This document shows, piece by piece, positions 1-6,945 of a stretch of DNA of 40,679 bases (position 1 is the first letter of the stretch; the number at the start of each line of letters is the position of its first letter). Source of the stretch: an uncultured Prevotellaceae bacterium (lineage in GTDB: Bacteria; Bacteroidota; Bacteroidia; Bacteroidales; Bacteroidaceae). The stretch lies in contig CAMVJU010000014.1 in the NCBI GenBank assembly GCA_947167935.1, forward strand, positions 1 to 40,679, given 5' to 3'. A program made the translations under genes and the position numbers. The notes beneath the pieces are model-generated. The model had not been told where the DNA came from. It searched no databases and saw only the letters and a list, made by a program, of their open reading frames with translations.

Positions 1-950
1 TCCGCAACGAGGGCATGGACCGCAACCACAACCCCGAGTTCACCTGCATGGAGCTCTATGTGCAGTACAAGGACTATAACTGGATGATGTCGTTCACCGA
101 GAAGCTCTTGGAAACCATCTGCATCGCCGTCAACGGCAGCCCCGAGCGCGAGATCGACGGCAACATCGTATCGTTCAAGGCACCCTACCGCCGTCTGCCC
201 ATCCTCGACGCCATCAAGGAGAAGACAGGCTTCGACTGCGACGGCAAGACCGAGGAGGAGATTCGCGCCTTCTGCCTGTCGAAGGGCATGGACGTAGACG
301 AGACCATGGGCAAGGGCAAGCTCATCGACGAGCTCTTCGGCGAGTTCTGCGAGGGCACCTTCATCCAGCCTACCTTCATCACCGACTATCCCGTCGAGAT
401 GTCGCCCCTGACGAAGATGCACCGCTCGAAGCCCGGCCTCACCGAGCGTTTCGAGCTGATGGTCAACGGCAAGGAGCTGGCCAACGCCTACTCCGAGCTC
501 AACGACCCCATCGACCAGGAGGAGCGCTTCAAGGAGCAGATGCGACTGGCCGACAAGGGCGACGACGAGGCCATGATCATCGACCAGGACTTCCTCCGCG
601 CCCTGCAGTACGGTATGCCGCCCACCTCGGGCATCGGCATCGGCATCGACCGCCTCGTCATGCTGATGACGGGTAAGACCTTCATCCAGGAGGTGCTGTT
701 CTTCCCGCAGATGAAGCCCGAGAAGAAGGCCCCGCAGTCGTCCATCCAGGAGTGGGCCGCCATCGGCGTCGTCGAGGACTGGGTCTACGTGCTCCGCAAG
801 GCCGGCTTCTACCTGCTCTCCGACATCAAGGACGAGAAGGCCCAGGGCCTGCAGCAGAAGATCGGCGACATCGTGAAGAAATACAAGCTCGACCTCCAGA
901 AGCCCAGCGTAGACGAAGTCGCTGCATGGATCGAGAAGGCCAAAAGCTAA
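1..950 (+). CDS. lysS: Lysyl-tRNA synthetase, class II (3' part, 5' end outside window)
   Basis: Charges tRNA-Lys with lysine in the cytoplasm. The reading frame is open from the first base (first complete codon at position 3), so the gene starts upstream of the window. The opening residues [19 protein letters not shown] are the class II LysRS motif 2 region, and [15 protein letters not shown] near residue 210 is motif 3. After motif 3 and the usual FFPQMKPE end there are about 70 extra residues ([21 protein letters not shown] onward), an extension I associate with Bacteroidetes LysRS. gpsA follows after an 18-bp gap, so the two are probably cotranscribed. As I remember it, Bacteroides often has pgi next; here it is missing and a lipoprotein cluster on the other strand follows. 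Confidence 0.97.
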   Translation, partial: RNEGMDRNHNPEFTCMELYVQYKDYNWMMSFTEKLLETICIAVNGSPEREIDGNIVSFKAPYRRLPILDAIKEKTGFDCDGKTEEEIRAFCLSKGMDVDETMGKGKLIDELFGEFCEGTFIQPTFITDYPVEMSPLTKMHRSKPGLTERFELMVNGKELANAYSELNDPIDQEERFKEQMRLADKGDDEAMIIDQDFLRALQYGMPPTSGIGIGIDRLVMLMTGKTFIQEVLFFPQMKPEKKAPQSSIQEWAAIGVVEDWVYVLRKAGFYLLSDIKDEKAQGLQQKIGDIVKKYKLDLQKPSVDEVAAWIEKAKS

Positions 951-968
951 TTGCCAAAAGCAAAGAGC

Positions 969-1964
969 ATGTTCGACTGCGGGAAGATAGCCATTATTGG
1001 CGGAGGCTCATGGGCAACGGCCATTGCCAAGATTGTGGTGCAGCACACGCACCACATCGGCTGGTACATGCGCCGCGAAGACCAGGTGGAGGACTTCAGG
1101 CGCTTGGGCCACAACCCCAGCTATCTCACCAGCGTGCACTTCAACACCGACGAGATTGAGTTCAGCAACGACCTGAGCAAGACAGCCGCCGACTACGACA
1201 CGCTGGTCTTCGTCGTGCCCTCGCCCTACCTGAAGAACCACCTGCGCAAGCTCAAGACACGACTCAGGGACAAGTTCATCGTCACCGCCATCAAGGGCAT
1301 CGTGCCCGAGGAAAACCTCATCTGCACCGAGTATTTCCACCAGGCCTTCGACGTGCCCTACGACAACCTCGCCTGTATCGGCGGCCCCTCCCATGCCGAG
1401 GAAGTGGCCCTCGAGCGCCTCAGCTACCTCACCGTGGGCTGCTCCGACGAGGAGAAGGCCGAGGACTTCTCCGCCGTGCTCTCCAGCCCCTTCATCAAGA
1501 CCAAGACCTCGTCAGACGTCGTCGGCATCGAGTATTCGTCGGTGCTGAAGAACGTCTACGCCATCGCCGCCGGCATCTGCGGAGGCCTGAAGTTCGGCGA
1601 CAACTTCCAGGCCGTCCTCATGTCCAACGCCGTACAGGAGATGGCCCGTTTCCTGCAGGCCGTGCACCCCATCGAGCGCAACGTCTACGACAGCGTCTAC
1701 CTGGGCGACCTCCTCGTCACCGGCTATTCCAACTTCTCCCGCAACCGCGTCTTCGGCACCATGATCGGCAAGGGCTACAGCGTGAAGTCCGCCCAGATGG
1801 AGATGGAGATGATTGCCGAGGGCTACTACGGCACGAAGTGCATGAAGGAAATCAACCGCCACTGGCACGTCAACATGCCCATCCTCGATGCCGTCTACAA
1901 CATCCTCTACGAGCGCATCGCCCCGAACATCGAGATCAAGCTCCTCACAGATTCATTCAGATAG
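969..1964 (+). CDS. gpsA: Glycerol-3-phosphate dehydrogenase [NAD(P)+]
   Basis: Reduces dihydroxyacetone phosphate to sn-glycerol 3-phosphate for phospholipid synthesis; cytoplasmic. The N-terminal Rossmann motif IIGGGSWATAIAK sits just after the start, CIGGPSHAEEVA is the conserved central motif, and the catalytic-domain segment GIEYSSVLKNVYAIAAGI with its conserved Lys follows. The ATG at 969 is preferred: a TTG at 951 directly after the lysS stop would only add six residues (MPKAKS), and family members usually begin a few residues before the Rossmann strand. Length 331 aa is normal. It is the second gene of the lysS operon and is followed by a terminator-like hairpin. Confidence 0.95.
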   Translation: MFDCGKIAIIGGGSWATAIAKIVVQHTHHIGWYMRREDQVEDFRRLGHNPSYLTSVHFNTDEIEFSNDLSKTAADYDTLVFVVPSPYLKNHLRKLKTRLRDKFIVTAIKGIVPEENLICTEYFHQAFDVPYDNLACIGGPSHAEEVALERLSYLTVGCSDEEKAEDFSAVLSSPFIKTKTSSDVVGIEYSSVLKNVYAIAAGICGGLKFGDNFQAVLMSNAVQEMARFLQAVHPIERNVYDSVYLGDLLVTGYSNFSRNRVFGTMIGKGYSVKSAQMEMEMIAEGYYGTKCMKEINRHWHVNMPILDAVYNILYERIAPNIEIKLLTDSFR

Positions 1965-2019
1965 CTCCTGCCCTCTGAATTTATTTTCATTTTGTTTGAT
2001 TTTTATTATGGTTAGAAAT

Positions 2020-2049
2020 GCCCGCGCCACCTGTGAAGGTAGTGCGGGC
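2020..2049. terminator. Terminator-like hairpin between convergent genes
   Basis: GCCCGC (2020-2025) pairs with GCGGGC (2044-2049); inner pairs ACCT/AGGT close a GTGA loop. It lies between gpsA (+) and the lipoprotein gene (-), where a bidirectional terminator is expected. A close relative of the same sequence is at 10373-10402. Confidence 0.6.
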
Positions 2050-2124
2050 AAACTTTTGTTACGGGATATCCTCTCGGCTTTACAACTTCGCTCACCGAAG
2101 AAATCCGCATCAAGGGGTACGAGC

Positions 2125-3060
2125 TTACTGCTTCGTCATCTTCGCGGTAATCTCGTAATAGTTACCGTTCTCGAACGGGAAACCGTTCTTGGTCAGCTCG
2201 TAAGTGTCAGAGCCGACGGTGGCGGTAAGGGCGAAGGTTATGTTTGTCTTTACTGTCTCAATGTTGTTTGCAATTAATTGGTTTTCTGCCGACATGGCTG
2301 AAACTTTGTCAGGAATGGCTAGAAATATGATGCCTGAGCCACCATTAGACGCTGAGTAGGTTGAAGTTGGGATGTTTAAAACAGTCTCATACGGGAGATA
2401 TTTAATCAATTCATTATACATATCAGGATTATAAAATTGAAGCACCGTTTTATAAATTGCCGGGATATCAACGGTCATAGTCAGCTTGCTGGGGCTGAGC
2501 AAGGTGGTACCGTCAGCCTTATCCAAGAACGTGAACTGTGCGATGGCCTGCTGGGGGGTATTGAAATTAATGTTTGAGACTGAAAAATTATTGCCATTGA
2601 TACTAATATCATTGAAGGCAACCGTAACGGGTTCATAGTTGTCATACAATAAGGCAATCGTGGCAAGTGTGCCGTCCTGACCGCTGTATCCAGTATTTTC
2701 CTTCTTGTGGTAATAGAATGTAAGGTCTGCGGTGGGAGCAGCGGTTAGTGTGCCGCTTAGTGTAGTTCCGCTGGTGTTGCTCGCAGTAGCTGTTAGCTCT
2801 CCAAGTTTCGTTTCCCCCTGATAGACCAGTACTTTATCGGCTGTCGACCATGTAGGGGTAAGCGTTGAGCCGCTAAGTGAGAGTGCGCGGGTCAAGGCGG
2901 CATCCTCACCCTTCGAGGCATTAACGGTCATGGTGTACTTGACAGGCTGCTCATCAATAGCGTCATTGTCGCTGGAGCAGGCGGTAAACGTGGAGGTTCC
3001 TGCTACGAGCAGGGCGGCCAGACTAAAATTCTTCATCTTTTCAATTCCTAAACTTTTCAT
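2125..3060 (-). CDS. Fimbrillin-like (Mfa-like) surface lipoprotein
   Basis: Predicted exported lipoprotein: the N-terminus MKSLGIEKMKNFSLAALLVAG is followed by lipobox FTAC and SSDND, the usual Bacteroidetes pattern for surface lipoproteins. The body is beta-rich and low in Cys, with a WSTADKVLVYQG segment followed by alternating Thr/Ser strands, resembling the fimbrillin/Mfa-like family (pilus or adhesin subunits); that assignment is by feel, not by a hard motif. Start: ATG 3060 lies 8 nt after a strong GGAGG, whereas the ATG at 3066 is only 2 nt away. ATG 3036 (MKNFSL) is also possible. It is the second gene of an operon with the 47-aa peptide at 3074-3217, 13 nt upstream. Confidence 0.75.
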   Translation of the reverse strand: MKSLGIEKMKNFSLAALLVAGTSTFTACSSDNDAIDEQPVKYTMTVNASKGEDAALTRALSLSGSTLTPTWSTADKVLVYQGETKLGELTATASNTSGTTLSGTLTAAPTADLTFYYHKKENTGYSGQDGTLATIALLYDNYEPVTVAFNDISINGNNFSVSNINFNTPQQAIAQFTFLDKADGTTLLSPSKLTMTVDIPAIYKTVLQFYNPDMYNELIKYLPYETVLNIPTSTYSASNGGSGIIFLAIPDKVSAMSAENQLIANNIETVKTNITFALTATVGSDTYELTKNGFPFENGNYYEITAKMTKQ

Positions 3061-3073
3061 TGTCATGTCCTCC

Positions 3074-3217
3074 TTATTCCCATTCCTGATTTATCGCATT
3101 ACCATAGGCGCTGCGATTGGCGTTAGCTCCAGCCGTTTTGCTTTCTCCCTCCAGGAGACATTGTTGTTGCACTTCGACGATCCTCATCGTCGGTTTCTTG
3201 TAGTCTTTCTTTTCCAT
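3074..3217 (-). CDS. Small peptide, conserved-head family (47 aa)
   Basis: Short ORF: Met, Lys-rich head with Tyr-x-x-Pro, then MRIVEVQQQCLLEG, an Ala/Asn/Gly-rich middle, and the tail INQEWE. The head matches the peptides at 10135-10332 and 10434-10592 (Tyr-x-x-Pro, Val, Gln-Gln-Gln, hydrophobic pair, x-Gly), and the tail is likewise acidic with Trp. There is no signal peptide in the usual sense. Function is unknown. The conserved head ending at Gly with a variable Gly-rich remainder is reminiscent of leader/core peptides, but no modification or export gene is adjacent. It is the first gene of an operon with the fimbrillin-like lipoprotein and has a long repeat-filled 5' leader. Confidence 0.7.
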   Translation of the reverse strand: MEKKDYKKPTMRIVEVQQQCLLEGESKTAGANANRSAYGNAINQEWE

Positions 3218-3238
3218 GTTGTAGAGTTTTATTTGTGT

Positions 3239-3352
3239 TAAATAATTATGTCCTTATGTTCTTCTGTCAAATAAAGATCTTCTATCCTTATGTCCTTCTG
3301 TCAAAAAACTTCTGTCCTTATGTCCTTTTGTCAAAAAAGCACTTCTGTCCAT
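3239..3352 (-). repeat. GACATAAGG-type leader repeats upstream of the peptide/lipoprotein operon
   Basis: Read on the minus strand, about six variants of GACAGAAGGACATAAGGA follow each other between the promoter at 3371 and the peptide start at 3217, so they would be transcribed as 5' leader. The same family occurs at 8450-8500, 12930-12980, 38750-38828 and 39826-40350. Confidence 0.75.
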
Positions 3353-3369
3353 CTGTTGCAAATATGAGT

Positions 3370-3420
3370 GCAAAGTTACAACGTTTTCCATTAACAGCAA
3401 ACATTCTACCCATTTTTTTC
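3370..3420 (-). promoter_or_regulatory. Bacteroidetes-type promoter, copy A of a duplicated promoter block
   Basis: On the minus strand TAACTTTGC (core 3371-3378) fits the Bacteroidetes -7 element TAnnTTTG. The block 3370-3420 is nearly identical to 12991-13043, upstream of the BspA-like gene, so a promoter cassette is shared between two unrelated surface-protein genes. Confidence 0.65.
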
Positions 3421-3423
3421 GCA

Positions 3424-3452
3424 CAAAAAAAGCCTCCCCCAGTCGGGGGAGG
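3424..3452 (-). terminator. Rho-independent terminator after the HU-like gene
   Basis: CCTCCCCC/GGGGGAGG stem (3433-3452) with a short AGTC loop. Read on the minus strand it is followed by a run of T (3424-3431), directly downstream of the HU-like gene. Confidence 0.7.
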
Positions 3453-3469
3453 TTTAGTAGGGGCCCTCT

Positions 3470-3500
3470 CCCCTCCCGCACGGGAGGGGCTGGGGGTGGG
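3470..3500. repeat. Palindromic element, CCCCTCCC-loop-GGGAGGGG type
   Basis: CCCCTCCC, loop GCAC, GGGAGGGG, then CTGGGGGTGGG. The same architecture, with loop TATA, occurs twice inside rsmE (20439-20470 and 20528-20559), so this is a dispersed palindromic repeat family. Confidence 0.7.
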
Positions 3501-3502
3501 TC

Positions 3503-4051
3503 TTACGGATTCACCACCGGCTCGTCGCCCCATCCGCTGTTGTTACCAGAGCCGCTGCCACCACCTACGATGTACTCGCCCTTGGTGTTGGAGAGGGTCA
3601 GCTCGCCAGCCTTGATCTTCTCGGCCAGAGCAGTGTAGCCCAGCTCGGCATCCTGAGTCATGTGCTCGCGGGTGGCCTCACCAGTGGTGCGGCACATCAT
3701 GCGCACGGTGACGATGTTGCCGCCGCTATAGGTGCCGTCACCGGCACGGGTGGCACGGGTGAGGGTGAAGGCCTCCGCGTCGTTGGCTGGACGGGTGGTC
3801 ACGGCAGGCGTGAAGATGCACAGGTCTTTGATCTTCACAGGGTTGCCGTCGAGCACCAGCTCGCGGATGCATCCTGCGATCTTGCTCAGCACACCGATGA
3901 TGATGTCCTTGGTGTAGGGCGAGCCGTGGCTCTGGATGTGCTTGGCCAGCCCCTCAATCTCGATGGGCTTGTTGTTCTTTGCGCGGGCATAGACCTTGCC
4001 GAAGTTCTTGTGGCCCTGCGTCTTGTTCTTGTAGAAATTCAATTTGATCAT
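3503..4051 (-). CDS. HU-like DNA-binding protein (HU-HIG type)
   Basis: Histone-like DNA-binding protein of the extended HU family common in Bacteroidetes. Residues 1-125 carry an HU-like fold: YARAKNNKPIEIEGLAKHIQSHG and TKDIIIGVLSKIAGCIRELVLDGNPVKI match the helical dimer part, followed by a beta-arm region. The C-terminus ends in a Gly/Ser-rich disordered tail (GGGSGSGNNSGWG). Length 182 aa is longer than canonical HU (about 90 aa) and fits this extended class. Promoter TATCTTTG lies at 4169-4176. These proteins often sit beside BT4734/VirE-type genes in Bacteroidales accessory modules, as here; a role in nucleoid or element DNA packaging is inferred. Confidence 0.85.
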   Translation of the reverse strand: MIKLNFYKNKTQGHKNFGKVYARAKNNKPIEIEGLAKHIQSHGSPYTKDIIIGVLSKIAGCIRELVLDGNPVKIKDLCIFTPAVTTRPANDAEAFTLTRATRAGDGTYSGGNIVTVRMMCRTTGEATREHMTQDAELGYTALAEKIKAGELTLSNTKGEYIVGGGSGSGNNSGWGDEPVVNP

Positions 4052-4168
4052 AGCTTTACATTGTTTAGAGCGTGAATACTATGAGAGAGGATTGATGACT
4101 GACGAGCTGCGATATGCCGGTGTTTTTCGTTCCCGTCAACGTTATCGTTCCACCTCTCGTTAACAGTA

Positions 4169-4176
4169 CAAAGATA
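4169..4176 (-). promoter_or_regulatory. Promoter -7 element for the HU-like gene
   Basis: TATCTTTG on the minus strand matches TAnnTTTG; about 120 nt of leader precede the start at 4051. Confidence 0.55.
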
Positions 4177-4233
4177 CAAAAAATTCCGCAAACTACCAAA
4201 TAATAACGCATTTATTTTCAAGAAAATAAGTAA

Positions 4234-4446
4234 TTATTTTTCAAGAAATAATACATCGTCTGGAGGCTCCTCAGAATGCTGCGGAGGCTCCGCAGAAAAT
4301 TCCGGAGGCTCCGCAGATAATTCCGGAGGCTCCGCAGATAATTCCGGAGGCTCCGCAGAAACATCCGGAGGCTCCGCATTTCCTATGGCAGAAAATACGT
4401 CGAAGACAGGGGTGACGAGGTGATGACGAAATAGACAGAATTCCAT
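4234..4446 (-). CDS. Hypothetical 70-aa repeat protein (doubtful)
   Basis: Minus-strand ORF starting MEFCLFRHHLVTPVFDVF, followed by (S-A-E-P-P-x-x) repeats generated by the 21-bp tandem array. No family recognised. It lies downstream of the VirE-type gene on the same strand and begins inside the loop of an inverted repeat. It may be translated, but an open frame is expected from any 21-bp repeat without a stop, so the coding call is weak. Confidence 0.25.
   Translation of the reverse strand: MEFCLFRHHLVTPVFDVFSAIGNAEPPDVSAEPPELSAEPPELSAEPPEFSAEPPQHSEEPPDDVLFLEK
4262..4387 (-). repeat. Six exact-period 21-bp tandem repeats
   Basis: GGAGGCTCC begins at 4262, 4283, 4304, 4325, 4346 and 4367, a strict 21-bp period. 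Because 21 is a multiple of three, one minus-strand frame stays open and spells a seven-residue repeat (AEPPELS-like). The 4177-4542 interval has no other recognisable gene; it also contains the inverted repeat at 4411-4531. Confidence 0.9.
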
Positions 4447-4531
4447 GAGAAAAATTTAAATGCTTTCGAAGCCCTAACTTTTTTCTTTTTTTTCTGAAAA
4501 GTCCATATAATTGTCGTCACCTCGTCACCCT
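4411..4531. repeat. Inverted repeat flanking the 3' side of the VirE-type gene
   Basis: GGGTGACGAGGTGATGAC near 4411-4428 and GTCGTCACCTCGTCACCC near 4514-4531 are inverted copies with one mismatch, separated by about 85 bp that include a T-rich tract (4478-4495). Confidence 0.7.
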
Positions 4532-4542
4532 TTCAGTAGGAA

Positions 4543-6117
4543 TCAGAACGGCACATCCAGCTCAACAGCCTCATTTGCAAGGAGTTTGTTCTCCTGCTCC
4601 AGATCACCCGTTGTGATTCTTACGACCATATAACGCAATCCCTTTTTCGTATCCTTGGGTTCAAAGCCAAGATTTCGCATTGCCCTGTTCACTTTCTGGG
4701 GAGTAAATTCCTTGTTCGGGCCGAATCTTGAGATGAGCCAGGCTATGATTTCCGGCGAATAGACGGCCTGCGCCTGCTCGGCGGTTTTCGGTGTGCGAAG
4801 AACAGATGGAATAACGGTGGTGCAGAAGTCCTCGGTGACGTATTTCCTGTTCGTTTCCTTGAGCTTTTGAATCATTTCAGAGGTGATCTTGGTAGAAAAA
4901 CGACGCGGATGTGTAGCCAGGTAGTAGGCTTGTGCGAAAGCACGTTCTACGGGCAGGTTGTCGTAGTTGTCGCTGCCAATGACGGGGAACACCACGAGGC
5001 GGCGGCTGCCGAAGTCCTCGGGGATGAAGTCGAGATGGTTGGTCGTAGCCACCAGCGAGGCATGCACCTTGCGCACCTTGGCTTCACGGGCATAGGGCGA
5101 ACGGTCGGTGACTACCTGTGCTCCGGCGCCGCCCACCATATTCTTCAGCTTGTTGTAGTTCTGACGGTTGAGCAGGATCTCGTCGAGGAAGAAGAGGATG
5201 CTGTGTGCCGTTGCCAGCGACTCGTCCTTGTCGCGGAAGTTGGAGAGCTGTGTGGCAGCATGCAGATACTTGCGCAGCGGCTCTGGCAGGAGCCTGCGCA
5301 CGAACTCCGTCTTGCCCGTTCCCTCCTTCTCGCCGGCCAGTACGAGCATCAGCTGGTTGACCACGTCGAGTCCTGCCGCACTTGCTACGAAGCAGACGAA
5401 CCAAAGTTTGGCAGCCTCAACGAGGAACTCGCTATCGGCACCTTCTTCCAATTTCAGATAACTGAACATCTTAGTGATGTAATCCGTGCGGCGGTTCCAA
5501 GGCTTCAGCGACTCTACGTAAGTCACTACGGGATTGTAGGGCGTGGAGAACGCTCCCGAGTTGATGTAGGTGGCGAGGTTGTCCTTCGAGACGTGGATGT
5601 TCAGGCTATGCAGCTCTGTGAGGATGCCATTGAACTCGCGGTCGTCGAGGTCGCGCCACTCACTCTTGCATGGCTTCATCTCGACACGCTCTGAGAGGCT
5701 GTTGTAGCGGAACTCATAGCGCTCGTTGACAGCTTCCCTGATGCGCTCGAAGAGGCTTTTCTTCTCCTCTTCGCGCTCCTCGTCGGTCTTTGGCGGACGG
5801 CCGCGACGTTTCTTTGTCTCCTCCTTAGGCATCGAGGTGTCGATACCGTGGTCCTTGGCCCATTGGATGATGGTACCCATGGTGACGTGGTTTTTGGTGG
5901 TCTTCAGGCAGTAGTCGAAATGACGGTCGCTGTCCTCGCGGCTGTAGTTCGGATAGTTGCTGCTGATGAGATGGAAGGCCTCGCGTCCGTCCTCGCCCAT
6001 CGAGGCACAGGCATAGGCCACTAGAGTCCAGTCACGCTGGTTGGCGGTCAGGTCGATGCCCGACTCTGCAATGCGGCCTGCAATAATGTCGAGCCGCTCT
6101 TTTTCAGTAATCTTCAT
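4543..6117 (-). CDS. VirE-domain P-loop ATPase/helicase with PriCT-2-like N-terminus
   Basis: Likely replicative-helicase-like ATPase of an integrated element. Residues 1-95 resemble a PriCT-2 primase-associated domain (RDWTLVAYACASMGEDGREAF, then YSREDSDRHFDYCLKTT). Residues 102-110, KKRRGRPPK, form an AT-hook-like basic patch. The VirE ATPase core has Walker A GEKEGTGKT (262-270) and Walker B SILFFLDEI (306-314), followed by a TDRSPYAREAKVRKVHASLVATTN sensor-type stretch. The C-terminal 100 residues resemble a winged-helix end. The primase-like gene at 6127 lies 9 bp upstream on the same strand, so the pair is probably cotranscribed; in many relatives the two parts belong to one protein. 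Confidence 0.85.
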   Translation of the reverse strand: MKITEKERLDIIAGRIAESGIDLTANQRDWTLVAYACASMGEDGREAFHLISSNYPNYSREDSDRHFDYCLKTTKNHVTMGTIIQWAKDHGIDTSMPKEETKKRRGRPPKTDEEREEEKKSLFERIREAVNERYEFRYNSLSERVEMKPCKSEWRDLDDREFNGILTELHSLNIHVSKDNLATYINSGAFSTPYNPVVTYVESLKPWNRRTDYITKMFSYLKLEEGADSEFLVEAAKLWFVCFVASAAGLDVVNQLMLVLAGEKEGTGKTEFVRRLLPEPLRKYLHAATQLSNFRDKDESLATAHSILFFLDEILLNRQNYNKLKNMVGGAGAQVVTDRSPYAREAKVRKVHASLVATTNHLDFIPEDFGSRRLVVFPVIGSDNYDNLPVERAFAQAYYLATHPRRFSTKITSEMIQKLKETNRKYVTEDFCTTVIPSVLRTPKTAEQAQAVYSPEIIAWLISRFGPNKEFTPQKVNRAMRNLGFEPKDTKKGLRYMVVRITTGDLEQENKLLANEAVELDVPF

Positions 6118-6126
6118 AAGGCTTAA

Positions 6127-6747
6127 TTATTTGATTTGTGAATACTTTTCATTGACATAGCAAAACGGATCGTGCGGCAGGAAGCACAGGCGGTTGACAT
6201 TGCTGCCCGTAGGATCGGCCTCGATACCATACTGATAGCCTATGTAGCGGCTCAGCGTGGCATACTGCTCGCCAAAATCCATTCCCTGGCACCAGTCGGG
6301 CAGCTCAGCCCACCATTTCAAGCCCAGTCCTTTCGGCGAGACGAAGCACAGGGCTGTCTCAACATGGCTGTCGGCTACTAAGAGACGCTGAATCTCGCGA
6401 GCCTCTTCAGTCGATGCCAAATCGTCGATATCAACCACGACGAAGGGCGACCTCACAACCAGCCCTGCTGCGCTGCCATAGCTGAAAATGCCTGCTGCAG
6501 CCACAGCATCAAACTTCAGTAGCTTGTAATCGCGCAGCTGCTGCTCCTTTGCCGTAGCCATCATCTGGCGCAGTCCCGTGGTCTGTGCCTCAGCCCGTCC
6601 TGATATAATGTATTTGTACACCCACGCGATGTCGACGTTAGCCTGCGGCCGTGTAGACGGCACATACTTCTTTGCCGACTCACTCCAGTAACCCTTCCCG
6701 AAAAGGGTGAACAGCATATTGCTGTTGAAAGTACAATTCGTGTCCAT
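6127..6747 (-). CDS. BT4734-like primase-type (Prim-Pol-like) protein
   Basis: Matches the BT4734-like N-terminal domain found with VirE proteins. Visible motifs fit an archaeo-eukaryotic-primase-like core: VVVDIDDL (103-110, acidic pair), SPKGLGLKWW (137-146), and DPTGSNVNRLCFLPHDP (178-194). About 206 aa. It ends 9 bp before the VirE-type helicase, suggesting a split primase-helicase. Primase activity is inferred from the family, not shown. Confidence 0.8.
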   Translation of the reverse strand: MDTNCTFNSNMLFTLFGKGYWSESAKKYVPSTRPQANVDIAWVYKYIISGRAEAQTTGLRQMMATAKEQQLRDYKLLKFDAVAAAGIFSYGSAAGLVVRSPFVVVDIDDLASTEEAREIQRLLVADSHVETALCFVSPKGLGLKWWAELPDWCQGMDFGEQYATLSRYIGYQYGIEADPTGSNVNRLCFLPHDPFCYVNEKYSQIK

Positions 6748-6812
6748 ATCTTATGCCTTGATATTTTATAATCGGTTCAATTGGCTGCCCGGGTTTACTC
6801 CGCTCCAAAACG

Positions 6813-6850
6813 AAAAAAAAAACAACCGGGAACGCGCTGTTTCCGGTTGT
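6813..6850 (-). terminator. Rho-independent terminator after the coiled-coil gene
   Basis: ACAACCGG (6822-6829) pairs with CCGGTTGT (6843-6850). Read on the minus strand the stem is followed by ten T (6813-6822), downstream of the 6946-8298 gene. Confidence 0.8.
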
Positions 6851-6945
6851 AAAGGTACGAAAAACCGATTATACCATCAAGGGAAAGAGAAGAATACTAG
6901 GTTATGCTTAGGTTAGTATTTTGTTCTACTAGGGTTTCTACTAAC

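Noticed and set aside
3235..3533. Several short ORFs over the repeat leader
   Set aside because: Translations are just the GACATAAGG and CCCCTCCC repeats (for example endings in F-D-R-R-T); no coding support.
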